From assembly GCA_003224075.1 (NCBI GenBank), contig QHYF01000167.1, positions 1-16,651 on the forward strand: a stretch of DNA of 16,651 bases, given 5' to 3'. Position numbers and translations under genes: made by a program. The notes beneath the pieces are model-generated. The model ran no database searches and was not told the origin of the DNA. It worked only from the letters and a program-made list of their open reading frames with translations. The DNA comes from Acidobacteriota bacterium (GTDB lineage Bacteria; Acidobacteriota; Terriglobia; Acidiferrales; UBA7541). Position 1 is the stretch's first letter. Each line of letters starts with the position of its first letter. This document shows, in pieces, positions 1-8,076 of the stretch.

Positions 1-1433
1 CACTCTGGTTCGCCGTAAATTGCAGAGTGGTTGCGATGCTCAGATCGAGACTGGACGGTTTGGGGGTGACTGACACAGGAAGCAAGATCGTGACCGAAGC
101 GGATAAGGATTGGAGCGGGTAAAGGATGGATTTGACTGGAATTTCGAACGAGGAGACGGAAACCGTGACAGTGGCAGGGCTCGGAACAGTGGCCGGCGCA
201 GTGTAAAGCCCGGTCGTGGAGATGGTGCCGTGAGTGGTGTCACCGCCTTGCACACCATTGACGGACCAAGCGATGTTCGTGGGCTGATGAGCATAGCTGA
301 TCGTTGCGTTGAACTGAAGAGTCTTGCCGGTCACCACATTTTGAGGAGTGTTCGGCGTGAACTTAAGGAGCACTGGCCTGTGCGCCGCATCGGAGAGTGC
401 GCCGCCAGGACCAGGAAACATTGTGACCGTTGGGGTCACAGCTGTGAGCGAGGTAACCAGGGAGACGGAGCCATCCGAGTTAGCGATCAAGAGGGAAGAG
501 CCGTCTGTTGCGGGCGCGATTCCCGTTGGGCCGGTACTGCCACTGGCAGTGAGACTAGGAGTCTTCGTTACCGCATTTGTGGCTGTATCGATGAACTGAA
601 CAAAGTTGCTGCCGGGACAGGTGTAATAGGCAGTCACACTATCGGGAGAGATGGCGGTCGTGCTGGCCAGGCTACAGGCTGGGGTGGGGTGCTGAGTCGC
701 GACTGCATTGTTGGAGGTGGTGATCTGAGAAAGTGCGTTCAAACCGACGGCGTCCACGGCATAGGCCAAGCCCCCTATCGGGTCAACGGTTATGCTCCCT
801 CCTGTGACCGCAATTGCGGGACTTACCGCGAAAGGCGAAACGGTTATTTCATAAGTGTTGTTGCCGTCGAAAGTGACGTAAGCCTTCGACGCATCCGGAA
901 GGAAAGAAATCCCCATGTTCCCCACGGCCTGAGTACCATTCGCGGTGACCAAGCCCGGGATAGAGGCAGTGAAACCCGGAATGGCTATAGAAACCAGAAT
1001 GGGAGCTGGCGGCGGACTGGGGAGTGGCGCGGGGAACACGACTACATAGGCGAAACTCCCGTCCGGCGAAACAGCCACGTTACCGGTGATACCGTTCGCT
1101 CCCTTGGTAACCCCGGACAAAGTCAAATCGATGGTAGCCTTCGTGGAACCGTCGGTAAGACTAATCACGGAAATCGTGGCGTCCGTATCGTTTTCGACGA
1201 GAAGGAGGGAGCTATCGGGAGTGACGGCAAGATGGGAGGGACTGTTGCCGACAGTTACACTGCAGACCGAGGAGTTTGTCGAGAGATCGAACAAGGTCAC
1301 AAGGTTGGGTGAAGTTGCGATGAACGCGGCCGGGTCCGGGTTAGTGAAGTTTGCGGGTGCACATGCGCGCCGCCGACAGAAAAGAGAGAAAAAAAATAGC
1401 GCGAGAAGAGGTCGAGCCGAGCTGGGGGGTCAT
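1..1433 (-). CDS. Partial exported beta-propeller / Ig-like repeat protein, frame broken at its start
   Basis: An open minus-strand frame (codons with lowest coordinate 2, 5, 8 and so on) runs from the left edge to a stop at 1430-1432. Its product has propeller-like units such as SPSHLAVTPDSSLLLVEN and GNVAVSPDGSFAYVV, as in YVTN/lactonase-type proteins. An Ig-like domain follows (about 360-90, including LQFNATISYAHQPTNIAWSV), and a second one begins before the edge. The C-terminus lies outside the window. No ATG, GTG or TTG starts the open frame. ATG 1433-1431, preceded by AAAGAGG with a 7-nt gap, is one nucleotide out of frame. Shortening the C6 tract (1424-1429) by one base would join it and give MTPSSARPLLALFFFSLFC, a plausible signal peptide. 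A change at T8 (1389-1396) is another option. The function is unknown; a surface or periplasmic binding role is inferred. A 400-codon plus-strand frame over the same bases is its antisense shadow. Confidence 0.75.
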
Positions 1434-1534
1434 AGCCGAGCCTCTTTCGAATGGAAGACCGGTTTGCGGTTAGGTCGCTTCGAGACCCACGAGCGTCAAC
1501 ACGCCAGCGAAGCACTCGAGGGGCAGCACGCGGG

Positions 1535-1562
1535 ATTCTATTAATTTAATATCTAATGTCAA
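1535..1562 (-). promoter_or_regulatory. Sigma70-type promoter for the propeller/Ig-like gene
   Basis: On the minus strand, TTGACA (1562-1557) and TAGAAT (1540-1535) are separated by 16 bp of AT-rich DNA. This is a perfect -35 box and a 5 of 6 -10 box. The -35 box lies about 10 bp past the kinase stop codon, so the downstream gene is probably transcribed on its own, with a leader of roughly 95 nt to ATG 1433. Confidence 0.65.
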
Positions 1563-1572
1563 TAAGTTTTCC

Positions 1573-4500
1573 TTACTCTAGCTTGGCGATCAGCCAGCGC
1601 CCCTCGACTTTGCGAAGCGTAGCCGTCCAGGGGACCTGATCGTTCTGAAGCAAACGACCGTTCTTCATGTGGACACCCGTCCAGATTCCGCTGGCCGTTG
1701 CGGAGTCACCCCTGACATTGACGCTGGAGACTTCGTACCTGCGACGGAGGGACTTTAAGCCCTTATCTTCGAACGATCTGCGGTAGGCGTCGAGAGTTGC
1801 CGCGTCAATCTGCGGCCAGAGACTTTTCAGCTCGGCAATATTTCTATCGTCGAAGACCTTGGATAGCGAGTTAAATAAGTCGTGGATTTTTGCCCCATCC
1901 GACCCTCCGGACGCAATTGAGGAGGGTTGCACAGAGGGATTACTGACTGGCTGAGTGGGCAGAGGAGGCGCGGAACTCAGGATTTCGTTGATGCGCGTGA
2001 TGTACTGCCGCGCCTCCGCAGAGTGCTGGCCACTGAGGAAAGGTTGCAACTGGTCTTTCAGCGACGCCAGAGCGCTTCGGTTTTTAGCGTCGATGGCTGC
2101 TTTGTAATCAGCCGCCTTTTGAGTCCAGCGCTCTTCCTGATCGCGCTTGAATTTCTCATCCATTTCACTAAGGGCGGCAGGAATTTCGTTATCGGCGATC
2201 TGGCGAGCTTCCGCGGAGTACTCCGTGCCTTCCTGCGCGATCTTCTGGAATTGCGGCGTGAGGGACTGGAGCATGGAGGCGTTGCCAGAGGCCCTGGCAT
2301 TCCGCAGTTCCTGCTTCAGCCCGTCAAAAAGCTGGCGTCCCGCGGCGTGAACCACTTCGGAATCAATTCGCTTCATGAGATTCGCGGCTTCGGCCGCGTG
2401 ATCCAGATTCATGTTCACGACTTCCTGGTAGAGCGTCTTGGCTCTCGGACGATCGCCGCGATTTAGGGCGTTGTTGGCATCTTTCAGGCGGCTTAGTTCG
2501 TCGAGGTGCCTCTGTGCAGCTTGTACTCCTTGCGCTGCTCTATTTCGAAGGTTGTCGTTAGCGTCGCTGGCTTGCATTGCTCCTTGGAAAGAGGACTTCG
2601 CTCTCGACCAATCTCCTCTTCTGGCAAATCCCTCCGCTTGACCGACAAGATTCTGAGCCGTGACTTGACTTGGCGGTGCGGGCGCTTCAGGCGTTGGATT
2701 AGGAAGCGGTTCGATTTGTGGAGCTTGCCCATTGGGAGTCGACGGAAACTCTGCGGGACGCGACTCACTTTGTTGCTCGCTTTGCTTCGCCGGCCACATC
2801 AGATAAACGGCAGCGCTAACTCCAATCGCGATTGCGAGTCCAAGCCCACACAGGACCGATGGATTCTTCCAGAGCGGGCGCGGAGACGGTTTCGAAATCG
2901 GCGGCGCGGGAATCTCCGGGAAGAAGGCGTCGGCGGTTTGCGACGGTGCTTGACGGTGAAGGGCAGCGGACGGTTCGAAAACAGGAGGTTGAACGGGAAG
3001 CGTGGCGCTTTCGAACGGACGCGGCGCTTCAGCCGGGGGTTGTGCAAGGGGCGCGGAAGGCGCGGATTCCTTGCGGCGTGTGGACTTATCCGGTCCGCGC
3101 TGCGGTTTCTTTTCTTGCGGCAGCACCGGAGAGACGGGAGGGATGACCGGCTGGGTGACCGCGCTTGCGCCGATGGAGGCGGCGGGAGCGGCACTTTGCT
3201 CAACCGGCGTGGGCACTGCGGGAAGCGAGGCGCCCCGCTGGTAGACGTAATCTTTGCCGGGATCGGCTGAGGGTGCGGAAGAAATGGGAGAACCGATAAA
3301 GGTCGCGGAGGGCGCCCCGGAAGCTGCGGCTGCAACCGCTGAGGGCGGCGGAGGCTGTTTTCCAGCGTCGATATCGTTCAGAAGCTGCATAAGCCGCGGG
3401 TCGTTCGCGGGAAGGAGCTTGGTGCCGATGGCGTCGTTGAGGATGGAGGTGGCGTCAGCAAACTTGCCTGCATCGACCAAAGTGCGCGCCATTTGAACGG
3501 TTTCGTTTTGCCGGCCCTTGTGTTGCTCCCGAAATTCGAATTCACGTTCCGCCTTGAGGAGCGCGCCGGAGATCCGGGAATCCTGACCGACGGTCGCGAG
3601 CGTCTGACGCGCGAGATCAATGGCGTCGGTCAACTCCTGGCGATCCATCAGTCTTTCGACTTCACGAAGGCGCTGCTTCAGCAGCTCGTGTTTTTCCTTC
3701 TCGTCTTGTTCTTTCTTTGCGCGATCCAGGAGTATCAGCAAGTCGAGGTTCTTCGGAAATTCGAGCAGGGCCTTTTCCGAGGCTCGGATGGCCTCAGGGA
3801 AGCGGCTCTCCTTGAGCGCCAGTTGAATCTGTTTGGCGAACTGTTCGAGGCGGCGTATTTGTTCAAGCTGGGACAGTTCGGTGCGCGCGAAGTCCAGCAG
3901 CTCGGCGAGTTCGAAATCATCCGGAAATTCTCGGGACAGCTTTGCGGCTTGTTTCCCATCCTTGACCAACGCGCGCAGCTTTGATTTTTCTTCTGCCAGC
4001 CGCTGATCCCGACGCTGCTGGTCCCTGCCTTGCAAGGCATGGGTCCGAAGATTCTTGGCTGCCGGGTCGGAGGGAAACCGTTCGAACAGACGATCGAGAG
4101 TCCGCAGAGCGTCGTCGAATCGCTGCGTACTGAGAAGGTTTCTTGCTTCCGTGAGAAGAGATTGCCGCTGCTGATCGGCCTGATCCTGGCGCGCGCTTTC
4201 CAGGAGCTTGGCAATTTCCGAATCCCCAGGAAACTCCTTCTGCGCGATGAGGAGAAGGCTGATGCACTCCTCATACTGGAGATTGGTCCAAAAGGTCCGG
4301 CCGCGATGGAGGACTTCGTCCCGCTGCTTTCTCCGCTCCCGTTTGGCGCGTTCCTCGCGGATTTGTTTGAGCTGTTCGCGGGCGGGTGCATTCCCGGGCT
4401 CCAGTCCAAGCACTTTGTCGAGCTGCAGCTCCGCATCGGTCAGCGCGCCTTCCGCCATCCTTTGCTTGGAAGCGCGCAGCGCCTGCGTGATGTTGTGGGC

Positions 4501-5646
4501 GCGTTCGATGGCGGCTTGCGCCTGGCCAAAGAGTTCGCGCGCCGGCTGGAAGGTTGAATCGAGCTTTAGCGCGGCTTCGGCTTCCACCTTAGCGTCCTCG
4601 GCCTGCCCGCCCGCGAGAAGCTGCTGTGCTTTCTCGACGCGCGCCATCAACTGCGGAACGATTTGTTTGCGCCGAACTTCCGCGTTGATTTTTTCGAGCA
4701 GGCTCTTGGCCTGCGTGTTGGACGTGTCGATCTGAATGACCTGGCTAACCTTGGCCTTGGCGGTCTCCAGATCGCCTGCCTCAAAGAGTTCCTGGCTGTT
4801 CTCCAGCAAGGTGAAAACTTCCGCCTGCTGCAGGCGCCGCCAGACCGGTTCCAGCTCCAGGAGCACTTCTTCCATGCTTTGGTATCGCGCGTCGGCTTCC
4901 TTGGCCAACATGCGCTCGACGACGGCCCGTACATCCTCAGGTGTTCCGGGCGAGGCTTCGGTAATAGAGCGAGGCTTTTCGAGAATGATGTTGGACATCA
5001 AGGCGGCGGCATTGTCACCCTCGAATGGCCTGCGGTAGGCAAGCAATTCGTAAAACATTACGCCAGTGGCCCAGATGTCCGATCGCGCATCGGCAGCGCC
5101 ATTCCTGAACAATTGAGGGGACATGTAGCCGAGCGTGCCGATCAACGTTCCCGCTGATTGGGAGCGCGTGCCTTCACCCAGCCGCGCGATGCCGAAATCG
5201 ACCACCATGACGGTGCCTTCGGTAGTGACCATCACGTTTCCGGGTTTGATGTCCCGGTGAACGACAGGTGGGTTTTGCTTGTGGGCATATTCAAGAGCGC
5301 GGCAAACGTAGACAATGAAGCCGATCTTCTGGGAGAGCGGAAGATTTGGCCGGCGGTCGATGATTTTGTCGAGACTGTCACCGTTCAAGAACTGCATGGC
5401 GATGAAGGGCGTGTCGCCTTCGTGCCCGAGTTCGTAAATCGTGACGATGTTGGGGTGCTGCAGACCACCAGCGGACCGCGCTTCCGAATAAAAGCGCTTC
5501 AAAAGATTGGCGTCGTCAGAGAGACCCGTGGTCAGCGTCTTCAAGGCGACAATGCGGTCGATCAAGGGATCGCGGGCCTTATACACAACACCCATGGCAC
5601 CCTGGCCAACCTTCTCCATAATCTCGAATTTGCCGAGCTTCTTCAT
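1573..5646 (-). CDS. Large Hanks-type Ser/Thr protein kinase, TPR-like repeats, one TM segment, C-terminal NTF2-like domain
   Basis: A transmembrane signalling kinase of 1357 residues counted from ATG 5646. The kinase domain covers about residues 5-275. It shows the glycine loop GQGAMG (14-19), ATP-site lysine K36 (ALK), E55, HRDIKPGN (H130) and DFG (150-152). The usual APE/SPE glutamate is glutamine in GYMSPQ (Q178). TPR-like and charged helical repeats fill about 280-740, and a Pro/Ala-rich linker about 740-925. One hydrophobic segment (VLCGLGLAIAIGVSAAVYLM) at about 929-950 should cross the membrane. The outer part has more helical repeats and ends in an NTF2-like fold (about 1250-1357, ending PWTATLRKVEGRWLIAKLE). 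The start is uncertain. TTG 5676 would add ten residues and has AAGGGA upstream, but the sequence from MKKLGKFEI matches how such kinases begin. Substrates are unknown; sensing by the outer part is inferred. Confidence 0.93.
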   Translation of the reverse strand: MKKLGKFEIMEKVGQGAMGVVYKARDPLIDRIVALKTLTTGLSDDANLLKRFYSEARSAGGLQHPNIVTIYELGHEGDTPFIAMQFLNGDSLDKIIDRRPNLPLSQKIGFIVYVCRALEYAHKQNPPVVHRDIKPGNVMVTTEGTVMVVDFGIARLGEGTRSQSAGTLIGTLGYMSPQLFRNGAADARSDIWATGVMFYELLAYRRPFEGDNAAALMSNIILEKPRSITEASPGTPEDVRAVVERMLAKEADARYQSMEEVLLELEPVWRRLQQAEVFTLLENSQELFEAGDLETAKAKVSQVIQIDTSNTQAKSLLEKINAEVRRKQIVPQLMARVEKAQQLLAGGQAEDAKVEAEAALKLDSTFQPARELFGQAQAAIERAHNITQALRASKQRMAEGALTDAELQLDKVLGLEPGNAPAREQLKQIREERAKRERRKQRDEVLHRGRTFWTNLQYEECISLLLIAQKEFPGDSEIAKLLESARQDQADQQRQSLLTEARNLLSTQRFDDALRTLDRLFERFPSDPAAKNLRTHALQGRDQQRRDQRLAEEKSKLRALVKDGKQAAKLSREFPDDFELAELLDFARTELSQLEQIRRLEQFAKQIQLALKESRFPEAIRASEKALLEFPKNLDLLILLDRAKKEQDEKEKHELLKQRLREVERLMDRQELTDAIDLARQTLATVGQDSRISGALLKAEREFEFREQHKGRQNETVQMARTLVDAGKFADATSILNDAIGTKLLPANDPRLMQLLNDIDAGKQPPPPSAVAAAASGAPSATFIGSPISSAPSADPGKDYVYQRGASLPAVPTPVEQSAAPAASIGASAVTQPVIPPVSPVLPQEKKPQRGPDKSTRRKESAPSAPLAQPPAEAPRPFESATLPVQPPVFEPSAALHRQAPSQTADAFFPEIPAPPISKPSPRPLWKNPSVLCGLGLAIAIGVSAAVYLMWPAKQSEQQSESRPAEFPSTPNGQAPQIEPLPNPTPEAPAPPSQVTAQNLVGQAEGFARRGDWSRAKSSFQGAMQASDANDNLRNRAAQGVQAAQRHLDELSRLKDANNALNRGDRPRAKTLYQEVVNMNLDHAAEAANLMKRIDSEVVHAAGRQLFDGLKQELRNARASGNASMLQSLTPQFQKIAQEGTEYSAEARQIADNEIPAALSEMDEKFKRDQEERWTQKAADYKAAIDAKNRSALASLKDQLQPFLSGQHSAEARQYITRINEILSSAPPLPTQPVSNPSVQPSSIASGGSDGAKIHDLFNSLSKVFDDRNIAELKSLWPQIDAATLDAYRRSFEDKGLKSLRRRYEVSSVNVRGDSATASGIWTGVHMKNGRLLQNDQVPWTATLRKVEGRWLIAKLE

Positions 5647-5762
5647 CGTCTTCTGGGCACACGCATCCTGAGGCAAACCAATCCCTTAGCGGCAGGAGAG
5701 CAATTTGAGAGGCATTTTCCCCTGAGTCTCTGCGGAGGACGCCGGGTTCCGAAGTCTGGGCG

Positions 5763-5791
5763 ATACTCCCAAATAAAGGCCTATGTGTCAA
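5763..5791 (-). promoter_or_regulatory. Candidate promoter of the kinase gene
   Basis: Minus strand: a perfect TTGACA (5791-5786), a 17-bp spacer, then GAGTAT (5768-5763), which matches only 3 of 6 positions of the -10 consensus. The implied leader is about 80-110 nt depending on the kinase start chosen. The -35 box is strong but the -10 is weak, so the call is tentative. Confidence 0.35.
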
Positions 5792-5818
5792 CAGCTTATC
5801 CGATGACTCACAAAGAGA

Positions 5819-5938
5819 TCCGCACTTACAAGCACGCCTCGAATCTGCGGGAAACAAAGGACTTATAAACCCTTTAGAATCCGCACTCCGCACTTACAAG
5901 AAATTCTCCCGTAACCTCTTTAGAATCCGCACTTACAA
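5819..5938. repeat. Three direct copies of TCCGCACTTACAA
   Basis: The 13-mer TCCGCACTTACAA occurs at 5819-5831, 5887-5899 and 5926-5938. The last two sit in a longer unit starting TTTAGAATCCGCACT (5873-5887 and 5920-5934). The first of these longer units carries an extra 7-bp CCGCACT, which looks like a slippage duplication. Spacing between 13-mers is 68 and 39 bp. They may be binding sites in the divergent promoter region or a local amplification. Confidence 0.7.
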
Positions 5939-6132
5939 AAACTCCGGGGTACCGCTTCCAGAGACGATTTCTCCTCCTGGTACCACCACGCCCTTGTCCC
6001 GGGTGAAGTCGGCGGAAGGCTGTGCCCTGCCGCGAGACCCGAAACCCCAACCACCCCGCTCTGGCCGCGTCCGTGTTACCATTCTCCCGCCGCACCCAAT
6101 CCTCGCTTGTTCCTGCCGGATCGGAGGTCGCC

Positions 6133-7839
6133 ATGAATCGAACGCTGCGCATCATTCTCATCGTTGTGGGCGTGCTCGTCATCTTAGTCCTGGTTGCGCC
6201 GTTCTTGATCCCCGTCAATGAATTCCGCCCCACCATCGAGCAAAAGGCGTCCGCCGCTCTGGGACGCAAAGTCCAACTGGGGAATTTGAGCCTCTCGCTG
6301 CTCACTGGCTCGCTCGCCGCCGAGAATCTCTCCATCGGCGACGATCCCAAATTCAGCGCCTCCCCGTTCCTTACCGCCCAATCGCTGAAGGTGGGCGTCG
6401 AAATCATTCCGCTGATTTTCTCGAAGACGCTGAATGTCACCGGCGTATCGATTGATAGCCCGCAAGTGACCCTGCTTCGCAATGGCGCCGGCCAATGGAA
6501 TTATTCTTCGCTCGGAGGCGCCGCCGCAAAGGCCCCGGCCAAGCAACCTACCGCGAAAGCGCCAACCGTTCCCGCCGAGGTTTCCGTGGCGAAATTCGCG
6601 CTGACAAACGGTACCATCATCGTCGGCTCGACAACTTCGCAAAAGCGCAGCACCTACGACCACGTCAACGTCACGGCCACGAACGTTTCCATGGTCTCGA
6701 AGTTTCCCGTGACCGTGACCGCCAATCTTCCGGGAGGCGGCAAGTTAAAGCTCGATGGCAACGCCGGCCCCATCGACCAAACGGACACATCGCTCACTCC
6801 CCTCAATGCCAAGCTCAACGTTGATTCCTTGAATCTCGCTTCCACCGGATTTCTGGATCCTGCGGCGGGCCTCGGCGGCATTCTCGATCTGGACGGCACC
6901 GTCACCTCGCAGGGCGGCGAAGCGGAAAGCAAGGGCAACGCCAAACTCTCTAAGGCTCTTTTTGTCGCGGGAGGATCACCCGCCGGAGTTCCCGTCACGG
7001 TGGATTTCCATACGAAATACAATCTCCGCAAGAATGCCGGCGTGCTGAATCCTTCCACGCTGAAAATCGGCAGCGCTGCCGCGCGGCTCAACGGCACCTA
7101 CGACTCCGCGGGCGAGGCCACCGTGGTCAACGCGAAAGTCAATGCCGAAAACATGCCCGCGCGCGATCTCCAAGCCTTCCTTCCCGCCCTCGGCATCAAT
7201 CTTCCGAAGGGCGCCTCGCTTGCCGCGGGCACCCTCAGCGCCAACCTCGATGTCGCCGGGCCAACCAATAAACTGATCACCACGGGTACGGTCGGCCTTT
7301 TCAGCGCGAAACTCGCAGGCTTCGATCTTGGATCAAGGATGTCCACCATTTCCGCGCTCACCGGCCTGAAGACTGGCCAGGATCTCGACATCGAAAAAGT
7401 CACTACGAATTTGCGCATGGCCCCCAATGGCCTCCAGGCGGAGAATTTCAACGCCATCGTCCCCGCGCTTGGCTCGCTCGTGGGCGCCGGCGCCATCGAT
7501 TCCAGGAATAACCTGGACTTCAAAATGGCCGCCACGCTCGCAAACTCCGCCACCTTTTCCTCTTCCAGCGGCGCGCCAGTATCAGGGATTGGAGGTATCT
7601 TGGGCGCGATCGGCGGAGGCAAGGGCGGCTGTAAAGGAGCTACGATTCCTTTTCTGATCCACGGCACAACCGCCGACCCGAAATTTGTCCCTGACGTTGG
7701 CGGTATCGCTGCCAGCCTGCTCAAGTCCCAGCTCGGCTGCGCGGGCTCGACCGCTTCCGGCGCCGCGCCCCAGGAACAGCCAAACGTCAACAATCCCATC
7801 GATGCTCTCAGCGGCCTGTTCAAGAAGAAAAAGCCGTGA
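6133..7839 (+). CDS. AsmA family envelope protein
   Basis: A 568-residue protein starting at ATG 6133, with GGAGG at 6123-6127 and a 5-nt gap. This start is preferred over an upstream GTG at 6022 because the hydrophobic anchor begins right after it. Residues 5-25 form one membrane segment (IILIVVGVLVILVLVAPFLI). It is followed by the AsmA-type motif FRPTIEQKASAALGRKV, then long beta-rich sequence. A second AsmA-like block near the C-terminus includes GTVGLFSAKLAGFDLGS and a Gly-rich stretch with two cysteines in KGGCKGATIPF. It ends in a lysine tail. AsmA-like proteins are anchored in the inner membrane, extend into the periplasm and are linked to outer-membrane or phospholipid homeostasis. 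That role is assumed from the family. The gene stands alone: it diverges from the kinase and ends 237 bp before the amidohydrolase operon. Confidence 0.88.
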   Translation: MNRTLRIILIVVGVLVILVLVAPFLIPVNEFRPTIEQKASAALGRKVQLGNLSLSLLTGSLAAENLSIGDDPKFSASPFLTAQSLKVGVEIIPLIFSKTLNVTGVSIDSPQVTLLRNGAGQWNYSSLGGAAAKAPAKQPTAKAPTVPAEVSVAKFALTNGTIIVGSTTSQKRSTYDHVNVTATNVSMVSKFPVTVTANLPGGGKLKLDGNAGPIDQTDTSLTPLNAKLNVDSLNLASTGFLDPAAGLGGILDLDGTVTSQGGEAESKGNAKLSKALFVAGGSPAGVPVTVDFHTKYNLRKNAGVLNPSTLKIGSAAARLNGTYDSAGEATVVNAKVNAENMPARDLQAFLPALGINLPKGASLAAGTLSANLDVAGPTNKLITTGTVGLFSAKLAGFDLGSRMSTISALTGLKTGQDLDIEKVTTNLRMAPNGLQAENFNAIVPALGSLVGAGAIDSRNNLDFKMAATLANSATFSSSSGAPVSGIGGILGAIGGGKGGCKGATIPFLIHGTTADPKFVPDVGGIAASLLKSQLGCAGSTASGAAPQEQPNVNNPIDALSGLFKKKKP

Positions 7840-7958
7840 ACCAGGGATACTGCGCTCCAATGAAACACAGGGCCGGTTCCGAAAAGTGGTTTTAGGTTTC
7901 CTGTAAGACGTCCAGGATCAAGAACGGAGAGTTGAAATCCCCTAAACCCTTCCTCTGC

Positions 7959-7987
7959 TTGACTCTTCGGAAACTTCCCACTAGCCT
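7959..7987 (+). promoter_or_regulatory. Candidate promoter of the amidohydrolase operon
   Basis: TTGACT (7959-7964), a 17-bp spacer and TAGCCT (7982-7987) lie about 90 bp upstream of the first amidohydrolase start. The -35 box matches 5 of 6 and the -10 box 3 of 6. I saw no clear terminator for the AsmA gene between 7840 and this site. Confidence 0.4.
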
Positions 7988-8076
7988 CATCCGTCTACAC
8001 TTACGGTTAGCGGGCGGTTGGCGGGCCGTTGCCGGGGGACATTGTCCTTCCAATAATTTCTCAGGAGGAGTGTGGC

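Larger units (their letters stand above)
5677..6132. other. Divergent intergenic region between kinase and AsmA-family gene
   Basis: No convincing gene was found here. It holds a candidate kinase promoter (5763-5791), three copies of a 13-bp motif (5819-5938), and a GGTACC pair (about 5948 and 5979) bracketing GAGA/TCTC, which could form a weak hairpin. Frames that cross the region are short and give low-complexity, arginine- or proline-rich products. Its position between divergent genes fits a shared control region. Confidence 0.5.

Noticed and set aside
110..1312. 400-codon plus-strand open frame
   Set aside because: Its product is arginine/glycine-rich and featureless, while the opposite strand gives recognisable propeller and Ig-like sequence; it is an antisense shadow.
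1927..4735. Several plus-strand frames of 80-250 codons across the kinase gene
   Set aside because: They are antisense to a single uninterrupted 1357-codon frame with kinase, repeat and membrane motifs.
5158..5868. 236-codon plus-strand frame over the kinase start
   Set aside because: It covers the antisense of the kinase catalytic motifs and has no ribosome site or family signature.
5864..5869. TATAAA as a plus-strand -10 box
   Set aside because: No -35-like hexamer at 15-19 bp upstream, and the next plus-strand gene starts more than 250 bp away.
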